A stretch of 64,000 bases of DNA from an uncultured Bacteroidota bacterium. GTDB taxonomy: Bacteria; Bacteroidota; Bacteroidia; Bacteroidales; UBA12077. The notes beneath the pieces are model-generated. The model was given only the letters and a program-made list of their open reading frames with translations, was not told the DNA's origin and searched no databases. Positions within the stretch are counted from its first letter, which is position 1. The number at the start of each line of letters is the position of its first letter. The DNA lies in contig CAJXLK010000013.1 of NCBI GenBank assembly GCA_913055635.1, positions 27,817 to 91,816 on the forward strand, given 5' to 3'. Shown here piece by piece: positions 44,141 through 54,719 of this stretch. Position numbers and translations under genes: made by a program.

Positions 44141-45601
44141 TTATCTGACCTGCTCGATGGCTTTGTTGAGGGCTTGTTCGAGCAAGGCGGTATCGGGCTT
44201 TTTGATGAAATTTTGTTCCATCATCATGTCGATGGTATGGCGGGTATGGCCTATATCTTCGAGGGTACGGTTGTAGATGGTGTCCCAGTCGCTTTCGACC
44301 CGGGCCACCCCGTCTTTGATGGCCTGCATGGCCACATCAGCTGCCTCATAGGCAAACATATCGGTTTCGTCCATTTTGGGCATGATGTAGTCGGGATGGA
44401 TGCCTTTCTTTTCGGCATAATTGGCCATGGAATAGGAAGCAGCCACCGCCATGTTGTCGGTTACACTGCGCGACCTTACCAGAAGGGCACCCTTCAGGAT
44501 GCCGGGGAAGCCCAGTGAATTATTGACCTGATTGGGGAAGTCGCCGCGTCCGGTGGCCGTGATATAGGCCCCGGCCTCTTTGGCGGCGTAGGGATAAATT
44601 TCCGGCACCGGGTTGGCACAGGTAAAAACAATGGGTTTGGTTCCCATCAGGCGGATCCAGTCGGGTTTAACCACATCGGGTCCTGGTTTACTCAGGGAAA
44701 TCAGGACATCGGCTCCTTTCATCGCCTTTTCGATGTCGTTGATGCGGTCGGGGTTGGTTTTTTGACAAAGTTCCCATTTTCGGTAGAATCGCTGGTCGGC
44801 CTTAATGTCTTCGCGGTCTTTGCTGAGGGCTCCTTTGGAATCGAAAAGGATCATTTTTTCAGGATCACCGCCGGCCTGCAGGATAAGCCGGGCAATGGTG
44901 GCGTTGGAGGCCCCGGCTCCGTATAATACAATTCGTACCTGGCTGATGTCTTTTTCTACAATCCGCAAAGCATTGACCAGACCGGCAACGGTTACGGCCC
45001 CTGTCCCCTGGGCATCGTCGTGCCAGACCGGGATATCAGAGGATTCGCGAAGGGTGTCCAGCACTTTATAACAGTTGGGCTGGGAGATGTCTTCCAGGTT
45101 GACGGCCCCAAAACTGGGCTCGAGCATCCGGACAAAATCGATGATTTTGTCCGGATCGTGTTCCTTGTTCTCATTGTAACTGTTCAGGCATAATGGCACG
45201 GCGTCGATCCCGGCCAGGTACTTCATCAGGTAAGCTTTGCCTTCCATTACCCCTAAACCTCCGGGGGGCGTTACATCTCCGTCGCCCAAAACACGGGTCG
45301 AATCGGAAACCACAGCAACCATGTTGCCCCGGTTAGATACATCAAATGAGGTTAAGTTGTCGTCGCGGATGGTCGTTGATATTTTACTCACCCCCGGGGT
45401 ATACCATACATTGAACCAGTTGAAGCCATACAACCCTGCTTTGGGAAGGGTTTGCATTTTGCCCCCGTAAAATTTGTGGGCCAGCAAAGCCAGTTCTTTC
45501 AAAAAGATCGTCTTGGCCTTGGCCGTCTGTTCCTGGGTGAAATCACTGGGAAAGAGTTCATTGAGATTGTTCAGGGAAAGATCAATTTTAGCCATGGGCA
45601 C
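44141..45601 (-). CDS. NAD(P)-dependent malic enzyme
   Basis: The 486-residue enzyme decarboxylates malate to pyruvate. The catalytic region has YTPGVSKI near residue 68, VVSDSTRVLGDGD near 97, and HDDAQGTGAVTVAGL near 195. The nucleotide-binding loop is VLYGAGASNATIARLI near 225. The C-terminal phosphotransacetylase domain of MaeB is absent, so it is the short form. Length is a little larger than the shortest bacterial forms because of an N-terminal helical leader. Pyruvate from this enzyme can feed nifJ. A -7 TATATTTG element lies on its strand 38 nt upstream. The cofactor choice is not obvious from the sequence. Confidence 0.92.
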   Translation of the reverse strand: MPMAKIDLSLNNLNELFPSDFTQEQTAKAKTIFLKELALLAHKFYGGKMQTLPKAGLYGFNWFNVWYTPGVSKISTTIRDDNLTSFDVSNRGNMVAVVSDSTRVLGDGDVTPPGGLGVMEGKAYLMKYLAGIDAVPLCLNSYNENKEHDPDKIIDFVRMLEPSFGAVNLEDISQPNCYKVLDTLRESSDIPVWHDDAQGTGAVTVAGLVNALRIVEKDISQVRIVLYGAGASNATIARLILQAGGDPEKMILFDSKGALSKDREDIKADQRFYRKWELCQKTNPDRINDIEKAMKGADVLISLSKPGPDVVKPDWIRLMGTKPIVFTCANPVPEIYPYAAKEAGAYITATGRGDFPNQVNNSLGFPGILKGALLVRSRSVTDNMAVAASYSMANYAEKKGIHPDYIMPKMDETDMFAYEAADVAMQAIKDGVARVESDWDTIYNRTLEDIGHTRHTIDMMMEQNFIKKPDTALLEQALNKAIEQVR

Positions 45602-45638
45602 CTCCTTGATTATGGTTTATAAATTTTAGGTCTGTAAA

Positions 45639-45646
45639 CAAATATA
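45639..45646 (-). promoter_or_regulatory. -7 element of the malic enzyme promoter
   Basis: The minus strand reads TATATTTG, an exact match to the consensus, 37 nt before the ATG at 45601. No -33 TTG was seen at the usual spacing. Confidence 0.5.
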
Positions 45647-45711
45647 AAAATTTTACCGACTGAGGGCCAGTCAGCGCGGGTGAATTTGAATGGCTATGCT
45701 GAGCAACATGT

Positions 45712-46116
45712 TTAAGCCTCGGTGAGGGTTACCACAATGTTGCGGGTATGACGCGGCCCGTCAAATTCGCAAACGAAGATATTTTGCCAGGTGGACAACC
45801 CCAGCCTTCCGTCAATGATGGGGATGGTTTCGCCCGGGCCAATCAAGCCGGCTTTAAGATGGGCATCGCCATTGTTGTCCTGGGCATCATGTTCCCATAC
45901 CCCGTGGGGGATGAGTTTTTTCATCAAAGCCACCACATCGTTCTGGACCGACTGGTCCCAACTTTCCTGGATCATCATGGCAGCGGTGGCTCCCTGAACG
46001 TAAACCGAGGCCGTGCCCTGAGTGATGCGGCTGTTTGCTACAATGGCTTCTACTTCCCGGGTAATGTCGAATAGCCCGTTCTGTTTGTTGGTACTGATGC
46101 GTATGATTTCTTGCAT
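45712..46116 (-). CDS. yjbQ: YjbQ family protein (UPF0047)
   Basis: The ATG at 46116 gives 134 residues, the family length; the longer frame to 46218 adds a poorly conserved stretch. Motifs are GTASVYVQGATAAM, VWEHDAQDNNGDAHLKAGLI and RLGLSTWQNIFVCEFDGPR. The family has a small beta-barrel fold. Members have been linked to thiamine phosphate synthase activity, but the main role is not settled. Monocistronic, in the opposite direction to leuS. Confidence 0.88.
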   Translation of the reverse strand: MQEIIRISTNKQNGLFDITREVEAIVANSRITQGTASVYVQGATAAMMIQESWDQSVQNDVVALMKKLIPHGVWEHDAQDNNGDAHLKAGLIGPGETIPIIDGRLGLSTWQNIFVCEFDGPRHTRNIVVTLTEA

Positions 46117-46343
46117 GGGGGTTTGTTTTTTGGATCGTCCTGTAAAATAATCTGATTTAATTACAATGTCAACCTCTACCCGGCTGTAAGCAGTTTTTCC
46201 TGATTCGGGGTAAACCATGGATGGGGTGGGGAAGGTGGGTAAAATGAATCTGAAACAATGGGGTATAAATTTTACACGATTAGAGAAGTTTTTCTATTTT
46301 CGCAGTTTTGAAGGTTCAATTATCCCGAGCAAAATTTTGAATT

Positions 46344-49109
46344 ATGGAGTATCGTTTTCATGAGATAGAGAAAAAGTGGCAACAATATTGGGAAGATCAA
46401 CAAATTTACAAGGTTGAGGTTGACCCCGACAAGCCCAAGTATTATGTACTGGATATGTTTCCTTATCCATCGGGAGCAGGATTACATGTGGGGCATCCTT
46501 TAGGGTATATTGCTTCAGATATTTTTGCCCGCTATAAGCGGATGGAGGGTTATAATGTGCTGCATCCGATGGGGTATGATGCCTTTGGTTTGCCGGCCGA
46601 GCAGTATGCCATTCAAACCGGTCAGCATCCGGCAACAACAACGGATGAAAACATCAGGCGCTATCGGGCTCAGCTCAGCCAGATTGGATTTTCCTTTGAC
46701 TGGAATCGGGAGTTGCGCACGTGTGACCCGAAATATTATAAATGGACCCAATGGGCTTTCATCGAGATGTTTGAGCACTGGTATGACAACAAACGGGATC
46801 AGGCGCGGCCCATTCAGGAGCTGAAGGATATTTTTGCCCGGGAAGGCAATGCCCATATAGATGCTGCCAGCGACGAGGTTTCGCTTTTCAGTGCTGAGCA
46901 ATGGAACAACATGAGTGAAAAGCAGCAGCAACAGATACTTCAGAATTACCGCATTGCCTATTTGGCCGATTCGATGGTCAACTGGTGTGAAGCCCTGGGA
47001 ACGGTACTGGCCAACGACGAGGTCAAAGACGGGGTATCGGTTCGGGGGGGTCACCCGGTGGTTCAGAAAACCATGAAGCAATGGTCATTACGGGTTACCG
47101 CCTATGCCGACCGCTTGCTTGAGGGGCTGGAGCAACTGGAGTGGTCTGAGTCGCTGAAAGAGATTCAGCGCAACTGGATTGGCCGCAGCCGCGGTGCCGA
47201 GATTCGTTTCCAGGTGCAGGGCTCCTCTCAAACCTTTGATGTCTTCACCACCCGGCCCGACACCCTTTTTGGCGTCACTTTCATGGTACTGGCCCCGGAA
47301 AGCGAGCTGACCCGGCAACTGACCACCTCCGAGCATCAGGACCGGGTGGAGGCTTATGTGGGAAAGGCCACCTCTCGCTCGGAAAGAGAACGCATTACCG
47401 ACACCCAGCGTGTTAGTGGTGAATTTACCGGCAATTATGCCCTGCATCCTTTCACCGGTGAGCCCCTGCCCATATGGGTGAGCGACTATGTGCTGATTGG
47501 TTATGGCACCGGTGCCATCATGGCCGTACCCGCCCATGATGAAAGAGACCACGAATTTGCCCGGCATTTCGACCTGCCCATCCGCCCCGTTATTGAAGGA
47601 GGCGGCGATCCCATGGAAAAAGCTTATGATTCGCTCGATGGGAAAGTGATCAACTCGCGCTTCATCAACGGTTATACCGCCCGGGAGGCCATCCCTGAAA
47701 TCATCAAAGAACTTGAAAAGCAGGGATTGGGAAAGGAAAAGGTCAATTACCGCCTGCGCGATGCCATTTTTAGCCGCCAACGCTACTGGGGAGAACCCTT
47801 CCCCATCTACTTCAAAAACGGAATGCCTTATCCCCTGGATAAAAGTAAACTCCCCCTGGAGTTGCCCGAAGTGGATGCGTTTAAACCTACACAGGATGGG
47901 CGCCCACCCCTGGCTCGGGCCAAAAACTGGCAAACTGAAGAGGGATATCCCCTGGAAGAAAGTACCATGCCAGGTTTCGCCGGCTCCTCAGCCTATTACC
48001 TGCGGTTTATGGACCCCCACAACAACCAGGCCCTGGTCTCCGAGCAGGCCAACCAATACTGGCGAAACGTCGACCTCTATGTCGGGGGGATCGAACATGC
48101 AACCGGCCACCTGATTTATTCGCGGTTCTGGAATAAGTTCCTTTATGACATCGGCTGGGTTTGTGAAGACGAACCCTTTAAAAAGCTGATCAATCAGGGC
48201 ATGATCCAGGGCCGGTCCAATTTTGTATACCGCATTAAAGGCACCAATCAATTTGTATCCTACAACCTGAAGGATGATTATGATGTGACCCCGCTTCACG
48301 TGGATGTCAATATTGTTGACAATGATGTGCTCGATATTGAGGCTTTCCGCAAATGGATTCCCGAATACCAGGATGCCGAGTTCATCCTGGAAGATGGTAA
48401 GTACATCTGCGGGGTGGGCATTGAGAAGATGTCCAAGTCGCTCTATAATGTGATCAATCCCGATGACATCATCCAAAAATACGGAGCCGATACCCTGCGG
48501 ATGTATGAAATGTTCCTCGGCCCCATTGACATGTCCAAGCCCTGGGATACCAATGGAATTGACGGGGTTTATAAATTCCTTAGAAAATTCTGGCGCCTGT
48601 TCCATGATCGCCAAGGGCAGTTCACCCTTTCAGATGATGAACCGGGCGAGGATGAAATGAAAACCCTCCATAAAACCATTAAGAAAGTACGCGAAGACCT
48701 AGAGGCTTTTTCATTCAATACCGCCATCAGTGCCATGATGATTGCCGTCAATGAATTGTCTTCCATGGGTTGTAACCGCCGGCAGATCCTTATGCCCCTG
48801 CTTCGGTTGCTCACCCCCTTTGCACCTCACATTGGCGAGGAGTTGTGGCACCGCGACGGCAATCAAACCAGCGTGGTAGACGCGCCTCTGCCTGATTACC
48901 AGGAGAAATACCTGCAGGAGGAGACATTTACCTATCCCGTTGCTTTTAATGGTAAAATGCGTTTTAAATTGGAGCTTCCTGTGGATATTACTGAAGAAAA
49001 GGTGAGGGAAATCGTACTGAATCATGAGAAGGCACAAAAATGGCTCAATGACAAGACGCCGAAAAAATTCATTTTTGTGCCCAATAAGATCATTAATGTG
49101 GTGGTCTAA
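46344..49109 (+). CDS. leuS: Leucyl-tRNA synthetase
   Basis: The 921-residue class I synthetase charges tRNA-Leu. The HIGH-type signature is [16 protein letters not shown] near residue 36, the editing CP1 domain spans about 230-430 ([16 protein letters not shown]), and KMSKS occurs in [12 protein letters not shown] near 695. The C-terminal anticodon domain ends with [11 protein letters not shown]. Some extra 80 residues between the HIGH motif and CP1 ([20 protein letters not shown]) are typical of Bacteroidota LeuS. The stop overlaps the start of the next gene by 14 bp. Confidence 0.97.
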   Translation: MEYRFHEIEKKWQQYWEDQQIYKVEVDPDKPKYYVLDMFPYPSGAGLHVGHPLGYIASDIFARYKRMEGYNVLHPMGYDAFGLPAEQYAIQTGQHPATTTDENIRRYRAQLSQIGFSFDWNRELRTCDPKYYKWTQWAFIEMFEHWYDNKRDQARPIQELKDIFAREGNAHIDAASDEVSLFSAEQWNNMSEKQQQQILQNYRIAYLADSMVNWCEALGTVLANDEVKDGVSVRGGHPVVQKTMKQWSLRVTAYADRLLEGLEQLEWSESLKEIQRNWIGRSRGAEIRFQVQGSSQTFDVFTTRPDTLFGVTFMVLAPESELTRQLTTSEHQDRVEAYVGKATSRSERERITDTQRVSGEFTGNYALHPFTGEPLPIWVSDYVLIGYGTGAIMAVPAHDERDHEFARHFDLPIRPVIEGGGDPMEKAYDSLDGKVINSRFINGYTAREAIPEIIKELEKQGLGKEKVNYRLRDAIFSRQRYWGEPFPIYFKNGMPYPLDKSKLPLELPEVDAFKPTQDGRPPLARAKNWQTEEGYPLEESTMPGFAGSSAYYLRFMDPHNNQALVSEQANQYWRNVDLYVGGIEHATGHLIYSRFWNKFLYDIGWVCEDEPFKKLINQGMIQGRSNFVYRIKGTNQFVSYNLKDDYDVTPLHVDVNIVDNDVLDIEAFRKWIPEYQDAEFILEDGKYICGVGIEKMSKSLYNVINPDDIIQKYGADTLRMYEMFLGPIDMSKPWDTNGIDGVYKFLRKFWRLFHDRQGQFTLSDDEPGEDEMKTLHKTIKKVREDLEAFSFNTAISAMMIAVNELSSMGCNRRQILMPLLRLLTPFAPHIGEELWHRDGNQTSVVDAPLPDYQEKYLQEETFTYPVAFNGKMRFKLELPVDITEEKVREIVLNHEKAQKWLNDKTPKKFIFVPNKIINVVV

Positions 49110-49992
49110 ATTTAAAACCCAATACATACGACTGGACAGGGGCAAGGTCTATCCCATCATCCGTTCCTATGCCTTGCTTACTTTTGGTCTGTTTATCAAT
49201 GCCCTGGGATGGACGGTCTTTTTGATTCCGGCCGAGATTACTTCGGGGGGTATGACCGGTGTCTCGTCATTGCTTTATTATGCTTTTGATTTAAGGGTAG
49301 GGCTGACTTACCTGGTGATGAACGCCATACTGATCGTATTGGGCATTAAAGTTTTGGGACGAAGCTTTGCCCTGAAAACCGTCTATGCCACCCTGGTGCT
49401 TTCCTTTTTCCTGTCGTTGCTCGAAGGGTTGGTGAGCGAACCCATCGTGGATGAGCATTTTATGTCGGCCGTGGTTGGTGGTATCCTGGCCGGTGCCGGT
49501 GTGGGCCTGGCCATCAGCCAGGGTGGAAGCACCGGCGGAACCGATATCATCGCCATGATCGTCAATAAATACCGCAACATCAGCCCGGGGCGGATCATCC
49601 TTTATCTGGATATCATCATCATTTCTTCTTCCTTCCTGGTCTTCCAGTCCATTGAAAAAATGGTTTACGGCTATGTCAGTATGGCCGTAGTGGCTTATAC
49701 CATCGATATGGTGCTGACCGGCTCCAAAAGGACCGTACAGATGTTTATCCTTTCCAAACGCCATGAAATCATCGCCAACCGGATCAGTACCGAAATCAAC
49801 CGGGGCATCACCATCCTTTATGGCAAAGGATGGTATACCCAGCAGGATACCAAAATCCTGATGATTCTGGTGCGCAAATATGAATCCAATCACATTTTGA
49901 AAATCATTAAGGAAACCGATCCCGATGCTTTCATATCGGTGAATAACGTGATGGGGGTTTTCGGATATGGATTTGAGCGGATCAAGCGGTGA
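49096..49992 (+). CDS. YitT-family integral membrane protein (DUF161 plus DUF2179)
   Basis: The ATG at 49096 overlaps the end of leuS by 14 bp, giving 298 residues. Five transmembrane helices span about residues 24-175 (such as [19 protein letters not shown] and [16 protein letters not shown]), with the conserved [13 protein letters not shown]. The C-terminal DUF2179 domain ([20 protein letters not shown] and so on) is cytosolic and may bind nucleotides. Function is unknown in most bacteria. Earlier starts read through leuS and are unlikely. The leuS-yitT overlap suggests coupling. Confidence 0.88.
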   Translation: MWWSKFKTQYIRLDRGKVYPIIRSYALLTFGLFINALGWTVFLIPAEITSGGMTGVSSLLYYAFDLRVGLTYLVMNAILIVLGIKVLGRSFALKTVYATLVLSFFLSLLEGLVSEPIVDEHFMSAVVGGILAGAGVGLAISQGGSTGGTDIIAMIVNKYRNISPGRIILYLDIIIISSSFLVFQSIEKMVYGYVSMAVVAYTIDMVLTGSKRTVQMFILSKRHEIIANRISTEINRGITILYGKGWYTQQDTKILMILVRKYESNHILKIIKETDPDAFISVNNVMGVFGYGFERIKR

Positions 49993-50088
49993 GGTGTATC
50001 ATCGAAGGGGCAAAGATCCCTCACCCGGAATTTGTTGGAATATTGGAGGAAATGTGTTAATTTTGGAGGTGAATTCAACTTCCCGTTC

Positions 50089-51378
50089 ATGGCACAAAAG
50101 AAATTATTCAGCATTGGCTTCAGCCTGCTTTTCCTCCCTTTACTGCTTTTTATTTTCAGTTCCGCCGAGAAGGAAAAGGAACGCAGGGTGTATGCCACCG
50201 ACATCAATCACAACATATTAGTTGCCAATCCGGAGGCCGATTTTGGAATCGTCGCCGACTCGTTTCAGGTAGAGACGGGTCGGATTCAATGGCATCAGAA
50301 CCTTTCCGGTATACTGGGTCGCTACAACCTGGGTTCGCATACGGTACATGAGCTGGCCCGTAAGATCGACCGTGAATTTGATGTCACCGGTTTTCGGGCG
50401 GGGCAGTCTTATCATTGTTATTTCAACAAGTACGATTCGACCCGCCGGATGAGCTATTTTGTCTATGAGAATACCCCCAAAGAGTATCTTAAAGTGAACT
50501 TGCAGGGCGAAGTACAGGTGGCCCGGGCAAAAAGACAAACCAGGCTGGTTCGCCATGTTGTAGGCGATACCATTGAGGGGTCTTTATGGGCTACCATGCA
50601 GGAGCAGGATGTACCCCCTACCCTGGCCCTTGAACTGTCGGAAATTTATGCCTGGAGCATCAATTTTTTTGGACTCAAGCGGGGCGATCATTTCAAGGTT
50701 GTCTATGATGAAGAGTTTGTCGACAGCACATCGATTGGCATCAAAAAAATTCATACCGCCTATTTTGAGCATGAGGGGGAGCGTTTTTATGCCATTCCCT
50801 TTACCCAGGACAGCACCCGCGATTTTTACAACCTGGCGGGCCAAAGTTTGAGGCGGCAATTTTTGAAGGCGCCGTTGCGTTTTTCGCGGATCAGTTCGGG
50901 CTATTCGCTCAGCCGGATGCATCCGATTCTGAATTACCGGCGGCCCCACCGGGGCATTGACTATGCAGCACCGGCCGGCACGCCCATCCATGCCATCGGC
51001 GACGGTGAAGTGGTGGCTAAGGGCTACACCAAAGGAGCCGGATACTACATTAAGATTCGCCACAACAGCATCTATGTCACCGGTTATAACCACCTCTCAC
51101 GCTATGCCAGCGGCATGCGCGAAGGAGTGCGCGTCAAGCAGGGCCAGACCATTGGCTATGTTGGCAGCACCGGATATGCCACCGGCCCCCATCTCGATTT
51201 TCGCTTCTGGAAAAATGGCGACCCGGTCAATCCCTTAAAGGTGGAAGCTCCGCCGGTGAAACCCGTCAAGGAAGACAATCAGCAGGCTTTTACCCAGATT
51301 AAGCAACAATGCCTGCAGAAGCTGCGCCACACCCCTGAGCAACTTTCCTCCGGGGAAAAGGCCTTCGTTTCAAAATAA
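50089..51378 (+). CDS. M23 family cell-wall endopeptidase
   Basis: The 429-residue protein has an N-terminal membrane segment (LFSIGFSLLFLPLLLFIF) and a middle region (about 60-270) related to Csd3/OapA-like domains. The LytM domain has HRGIDYAAPAGTPIHA (first His and Asp ligands), YNHLSRY and GPHLDFRFW (His-x-Asp instead of the common His-x-His). The pattern fits an active zinc endopeptidase that trims peptidoglycan cross-links. It lies 96 bp after yitT and may be in the same operon. Confidence 0.88.
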   Translation: MAQKKLFSIGFSLLFLPLLLFIFSSAEKEKERRVYATDINHNILVANPEADFGIVADSFQVETGRIQWHQNLSGILGRYNLGSHTVHELARKIDREFDVTGFRAGQSYHCYFNKYDSTRRMSYFVYENTPKEYLKVNLQGEVQVARAKRQTRLVRHVVGDTIEGSLWATMQEQDVPPTLALELSEIYAWSINFFGLKRGDHFKVVYDEEFVDSTSIGIKKIHTAYFEHEGERFYAIPFTQDSTRDFYNLAGQSLRRQFLKAPLRFSRISSGYSLSRMHPILNYRRPHRGIDYAAPAGTPIHAIGDGEVVAKGYTKGAGYYIKIRHNSIYVTGYNHLSRYASGMREGVRVKQGQTIGYVGSTGYATGPHLDFRFWKNGDPVNPLKVEAPPVKPVKEDNQQAFTQIKQQCLQKLRHTPEQLSSGEKAFVSK

Positions 51379-51559
51379 ACCCCTGGTTGCAGTTTCGAAG
51401 GTCTCCATGCCATCCACTGTACCTGTGGCGTGTCAAGTTGACTTTCCCGCTTTAATGGCCATGCGCCCTTGCCGTGAAGCCTTGACCATACAAATGGTCA
51501 GTCGGAAAGTGCTGTTTACAAGCAGATGCCTTTGGTTTAGCTACCTCCTGGCCTTTATG

Positions 51560-51674
51560 AACCCCATCCTTCTTCGCTGGACAGTTGCTCAATGGCTATT
51601 AGCCCGATCCTTCTTCGCTGAGCAGTTGTTCAATGGCTATTAGCCCGATCCTTCTTCGCTGAGCAGTTGTTCAA
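51560..51674. repeat. 41-bp tandem repeat covering the end of purN
   Basis: The unit starting AGCCCGATCCTTCTTCGCTG occurs at 51601-51641 and 51642-51674, and a diverged third copy is at 51560-51600. The purN stop codon lies in the last unit, so two units are fragments of the purN 3' end copied downstream of the gene. Confidence 0.85.
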
Positions 51675-52218
51675 TGACCCGTGGATATTCTCTGTATTCC
51701 AGCTCATGGGCTTTGCGGGCTATGTCTTCAGGCCCCTCACCCGGCTCAATTTTGAAACGAACCTGGCGAATGATTTGACCCTCATCATAGTTTTCATTGA
51801 CATAGTGGATGGTGATCCCGCTCTCCCGGTCACCATTTTCATATATCCGCCGGTGAATGCGGTCGCCGTACATCCCCTTGCCCCCATAATCGGGTAAAAG
51901 CGCCGGGTGTATGTTGATCATCCGGTTCCGGTATGACCGGATCAAATCGGAAGGGACCAGCCACAAAAAACCAGCCAGCACAATAAATCGGATGTCGTAG
52001 TTTAACAATGCCTGCCTTACATTGTTATTCCCATAAAGATCCTCCTTGCTGAAAGTCATGCAGGAAACCCCGAGTTCTTTGGCCCGCTGCACCACATAGG
52101 CATCGGGTTTGTTGGAAAGAATCAAGGCAACTTTTATATATTTGTGGCCTTGAAAATAGTGAACAATGTTTTCGGCATTGGTTCCCGTGCCGGAGGCAAA
52201 AATGGCGATGTTTTTCAT
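51640..52218 (-). CDS. purN: Phosphoribosylglycinamide formyltransferase
   Basis: The 192-residue enzyme transfers a formyl group from 10-formyltetrahydrofolate to GAR in purine synthesis. Its N-terminal nucleotide loop is IFASGTGTNAEN, and the central motif INIHPALLPDYGGKGMYGDRIH includes the catalytic histidine. The C-terminus LLSEEGSG overlaps a short tandem repeat, without affecting the fold. It is divergent from acpP across 201 bp, the common arrangement in Bacteroidota. Confidence 0.95.
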   Translation of the reverse strand: MKNIAIFASGTGTNAENIVHYFQGHKYIKVALILSNKPDAYVVQRAKELGVSCMTFSKEDLYGNNNVRQALLNYDIRFIVLAGFLWLVPSDLIRSYRNRMINIHPALLPDYGGKGMYGDRIHRRIYENGDRESGITIHYVNENYDEGQIIRQVRFKIEPGEGPEDIARKAHELEYREYPRVIEQLLSEEGSG

Positions 52219-52419
52219 AAGCGGGGAATTTGTATGGATGGCTCCGTGGCGGCCCCGACAAAATTATAGAAATCAATTTATATAGCCGAAAGTAAATGGG
52301 GGGAATTGTAAAATATTATTTTTGAAAAAAAATTCGCGTGTTTTTTTTGTTATATGAAAGGGAATTATATTTCTTTGCACTGTTAAAATTTTGAAATTAT
52401 TAATCAAAACTTAAAAGCT

Positions 52420-52656
52420 ATGGCAGATACCGCATCAAGAGTTAAATCAATCATCGTAGATAAGCTGGGCGTAGAAGAAAATGAAGTCACCAACGATGCC
52501 AGCTTTACCAATGATTTGGGTGCTGATTCTCTGGACACTGTAGAACTGATCATGGAATTTGAGAAGGAATTTAATATTTCCATTCCGGACGATCAAGCCG
52601 AAAACATCAGCACGGTTGGGGAAGCAGTTAAGTATATTGAAGAGAATGCTCAATAA
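52420..52656 (+). CDS. acpP: Acyl carrier protein
   Basis: The 78-residue acidic protein carries acyl chains in fatty acid synthesis. The pantetheine attachment site is Ser 37 in [10 protein letters not shown]. It is followed 33 bp later by fabF, so both are made together. Upstream, TTATATTTCTTTGCA around 52366-52380 is a likely -7 area, with TTTCTTTG differing from consensus at one base. Confidence 0.98.
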   Translation: MADTASRVKSIIVDKLGVEENEVTNDASFTNDLGADSLDTVELIMEFEKEFNISIPDDQAENISTVGEAVKYIEENAQ

Positions 52657-52689
52657 CCATTTATAAACTTGTTTTAAATTTTGATTGAT

Positions 52690-53943
52690 ATGGCATTAAG
52701 ACGAGTTGTAGTTACAGGCCTTGGCGCACTAACCCCCATCGGAAACAATGTGGATGAACTATGCAAGAATTTATTTGAAGGGGTTAGTGGATCAGATTGG
52801 ATCACCCATTTTGATGCATCAAAATTTAAGACAAGGTTTGCCTGTGAGGTAAAGAACTACAACCCCAAAGAACATTTTGACCGCAAAGAGATCCGCAAGT
52901 TGGATCTGTATGCGCAGTATGCGCTGATATCAGTTAAAGAAGCCCTTGAGCATTCGGGTATTGATCTGGAGGGCATTGACAAGAACCGGGCCGGAGTCAT
53001 TTGGGGCTCGGGCATAGGTGGGATCAACACCTTTCTCCAGGAGGTCAAGGGATTTGTCCAGGGAGACGGGACCCCGCGATTCAGTCCGTTCTTCATTCCG
53101 AAGATGATCGCAGACATTGCTGCCGGTCACATTTCGATGAAGTATGGTTTGACGGGTCCCAATTTCAGTACGGTTTCGGCCTGTGCCTCTTCCTCTCATG
53201 CCATCATCGATGCTTTGAACTATATTCGCCTGGGCAAGGCCGATATGTTCATCACCGGTGGTTCGGAAGCGGCCATCAATGAGGCCGGCATGGGCGGTTT
53301 CAATGCGATGCAGGCCATATCGACCAATAATGATCAATACAAGAGCGCATCGCGCCCCTTTGATAAGACCCGTGATGGATTTGTCATGGGAGAAGGAGGC
53401 GGCGCCTTGATATTGGAAGAATACGAGCATGCTGTTAAGCGGGGAGCCACCATTTACGCTGAGGTGCTCGGTGGAGGTATGTCGGCTGATGCCCATCACC
53501 TGACTGCCCCGCATCCCGAAGGGAAAGGGGCACGTCACGTCATGCTCAACGCCCTGAATGATTCGGGCATTAACCATGACCAGGTCGATTATATCAATGC
53601 CCACGGAACCTCTACACCTGTGGGAGACGGAGCCGAGATCATCGGCATGCGGGAAGTATTTGGTGAGCATTCCTACGAGATGAACATCTCGAGCACCAAA
53701 TCCATGACCGGACACCTCCTGGGAGCAGCCGGTGCTGTGGAGTTAATTGCCGCTATCTGCTCCATCAATAAAGATATGGTGCCCCCCACCATCAACCACC
53801 ACGAAGTTGATCCTGAAATCGATAACAAGATCAACTATACTTTCAATGAAGCCCAGCAACGTAAGGTGGATATAGCCATCAGCAATACTTTTGGCTTCGG
53901 AGGGCACAATGCTTCCGTTGTGGTTAAAAAATTCAAAGCATAA
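52690..53943 (+). CDS. fabF: Beta-ketoacyl-ACP synthase II
   Basis: The 417-residue enzyme extends acyl chains by condensing malonyl-ACP with acyl-ACP. The start is the ATG at 52690 (MALRRVVVTGLGALTPIG). Active-site Cys 165 lies in VSACASSSHA. The two catalytic histidines are in INAHGTSTPVGD and STKSMTGHLLGAAG. The C-terminus NTFGFGGHNASVV is typical. It sits between acpP and rnc in the conserved order. Confidence 0.97.
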   Translation: MALRRVVVTGLGALTPIGNNVDELCKNLFEGVSGSDWITHFDASKFKTRFACEVKNYNPKEHFDRKEIRKLDLYAQYALISVKEALEHSGIDLEGIDKNRAGVIWGSGIGGINTFLQEVKGFVQGDGTPRFSPFFIPKMIADIAAGHISMKYGLTGPNFSTVSACASSSHAIIDALNYIRLGKADMFITGGSEAAINEAGMGGFNAMQAISTNNDQYKSASRPFDKTRDGFVMGEGGGALILEEYEHAVKRGATIYAEVLGGGMSADAHHLTAPHPEGKGARHVMLNALNDSGINHDQVDYINAHGTSTPVGDGAEIIGMREVFGEHSYEMNISSTKSMTGHLLGAAGAVELIAAICSINKDMVPPTINHHEVDPEIDNKINYTFNEAQQRKVDIAISNTFGFGGHNASVVVKKFKA

Positions 53944-53944
53944 G

Positions 53945-54664
53945 TTGGGTCTCATACCTTTTATCCGAAAATATTTTACCACACCCCGAAAGCACCATCT
54001 TTCTTTTCGGCAAGTGTTGAATTACAGGCCAAAACATTTTGGCCTGTTTCAGCTTGCCGTCACCCATAAATCGGCTGATCCTTTTTCAGCCAACCAGCCC
54101 ATGAACAATGAACGGCTGGAATATCTCGGGGATGCCATTTTAAATGCTGTGATCGCCGAGCACCTGTATCATAACTACCCCGGGCGCCAGGAAGGTTTTC
54201 TTACCAAGATGCGCGCCAAGATTGTCAGCCGTGATACCCTGAATGACATCGCACGGCAGATGGGCCTCAACCGACTTATGATCTGTCGCCTCGAGGAACA
54301 ACCCGGCAGCAATTTGCTGGGCAATGCCTTGGAAGCCGTTGTTGGCGCAATTTTTCTTGATGCCGGCTTCAAAAAAACCCGGCGCTATATCATTGATAAC
54401 CTCCTTCAACCCTACATCAACCTGCGCGAATTCGAATGCCTGACTTTTGATTATAAAAGTCAGTTGATTGAATGGAGCCAAAAAAACGACATCGATGTCA
54501 CCTTTGAGGATCTGGAACAACCCGATGGCGATATAGCCCAGACGGTCTTCGTCTCCCGGGTCAAGCTTCATGATCAGATTCTGGGCAAAGGCAGGGGCCA
54601 TTCAAAGAAGGAAGCTCAGCAAAAGGCTGCCAAAGAAGCTTTTGATCTTTATATCCAGTCCTGA
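53945..54664 (+). CDS. rnc: Ribonuclease III
   Basis: The protein cuts double-stranded RNA in rRNA and mRNA processing. The signature NNERLEYLGDAIL (catalytic acids) sits in the N-terminal RNase III domain, and EAVVGAIFLDAG follows. The C-terminal dsRNA-binding domain ends GKGRGHSKKEAQQKAAKEAF. The start is uncertain: TTG at 53945, right after fabF, gives MGLIPFIRKYF and 239 residues; ATG at 53909 or TTG at 53891 would overlap fabF. The first is preferred because family members start with such a short leader. A 55-bp gap separates the next gene. Confidence 0.9.
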   Translation: MGLIPFIRKYFTTPRKHHLSFRQVLNYRPKHFGLFQLAVTHKSADPFSANQPMNNERLEYLGDAILNAVIAEHLYHNYPGRQEGFLTKMRAKIVSRDTLNDIARQMGLNRLMICRLEEQPGSNLLGNALEAVVGAIFLDAGFKKTRRYIIDNLLQPYINLREFECLTFDYKSQLIEWSQKNDIDVTFEDLEQPDGDIAQTVFVSRVKLHDQILGKGRGHSKKEAQQKAAKEAFDLYIQS

Positions 54665-54719
54665 CAGCCCTTTTGCCTGTCACGTTTTATTTGTAATTTT
54701 ACCCCCCGACCCGGATCCT

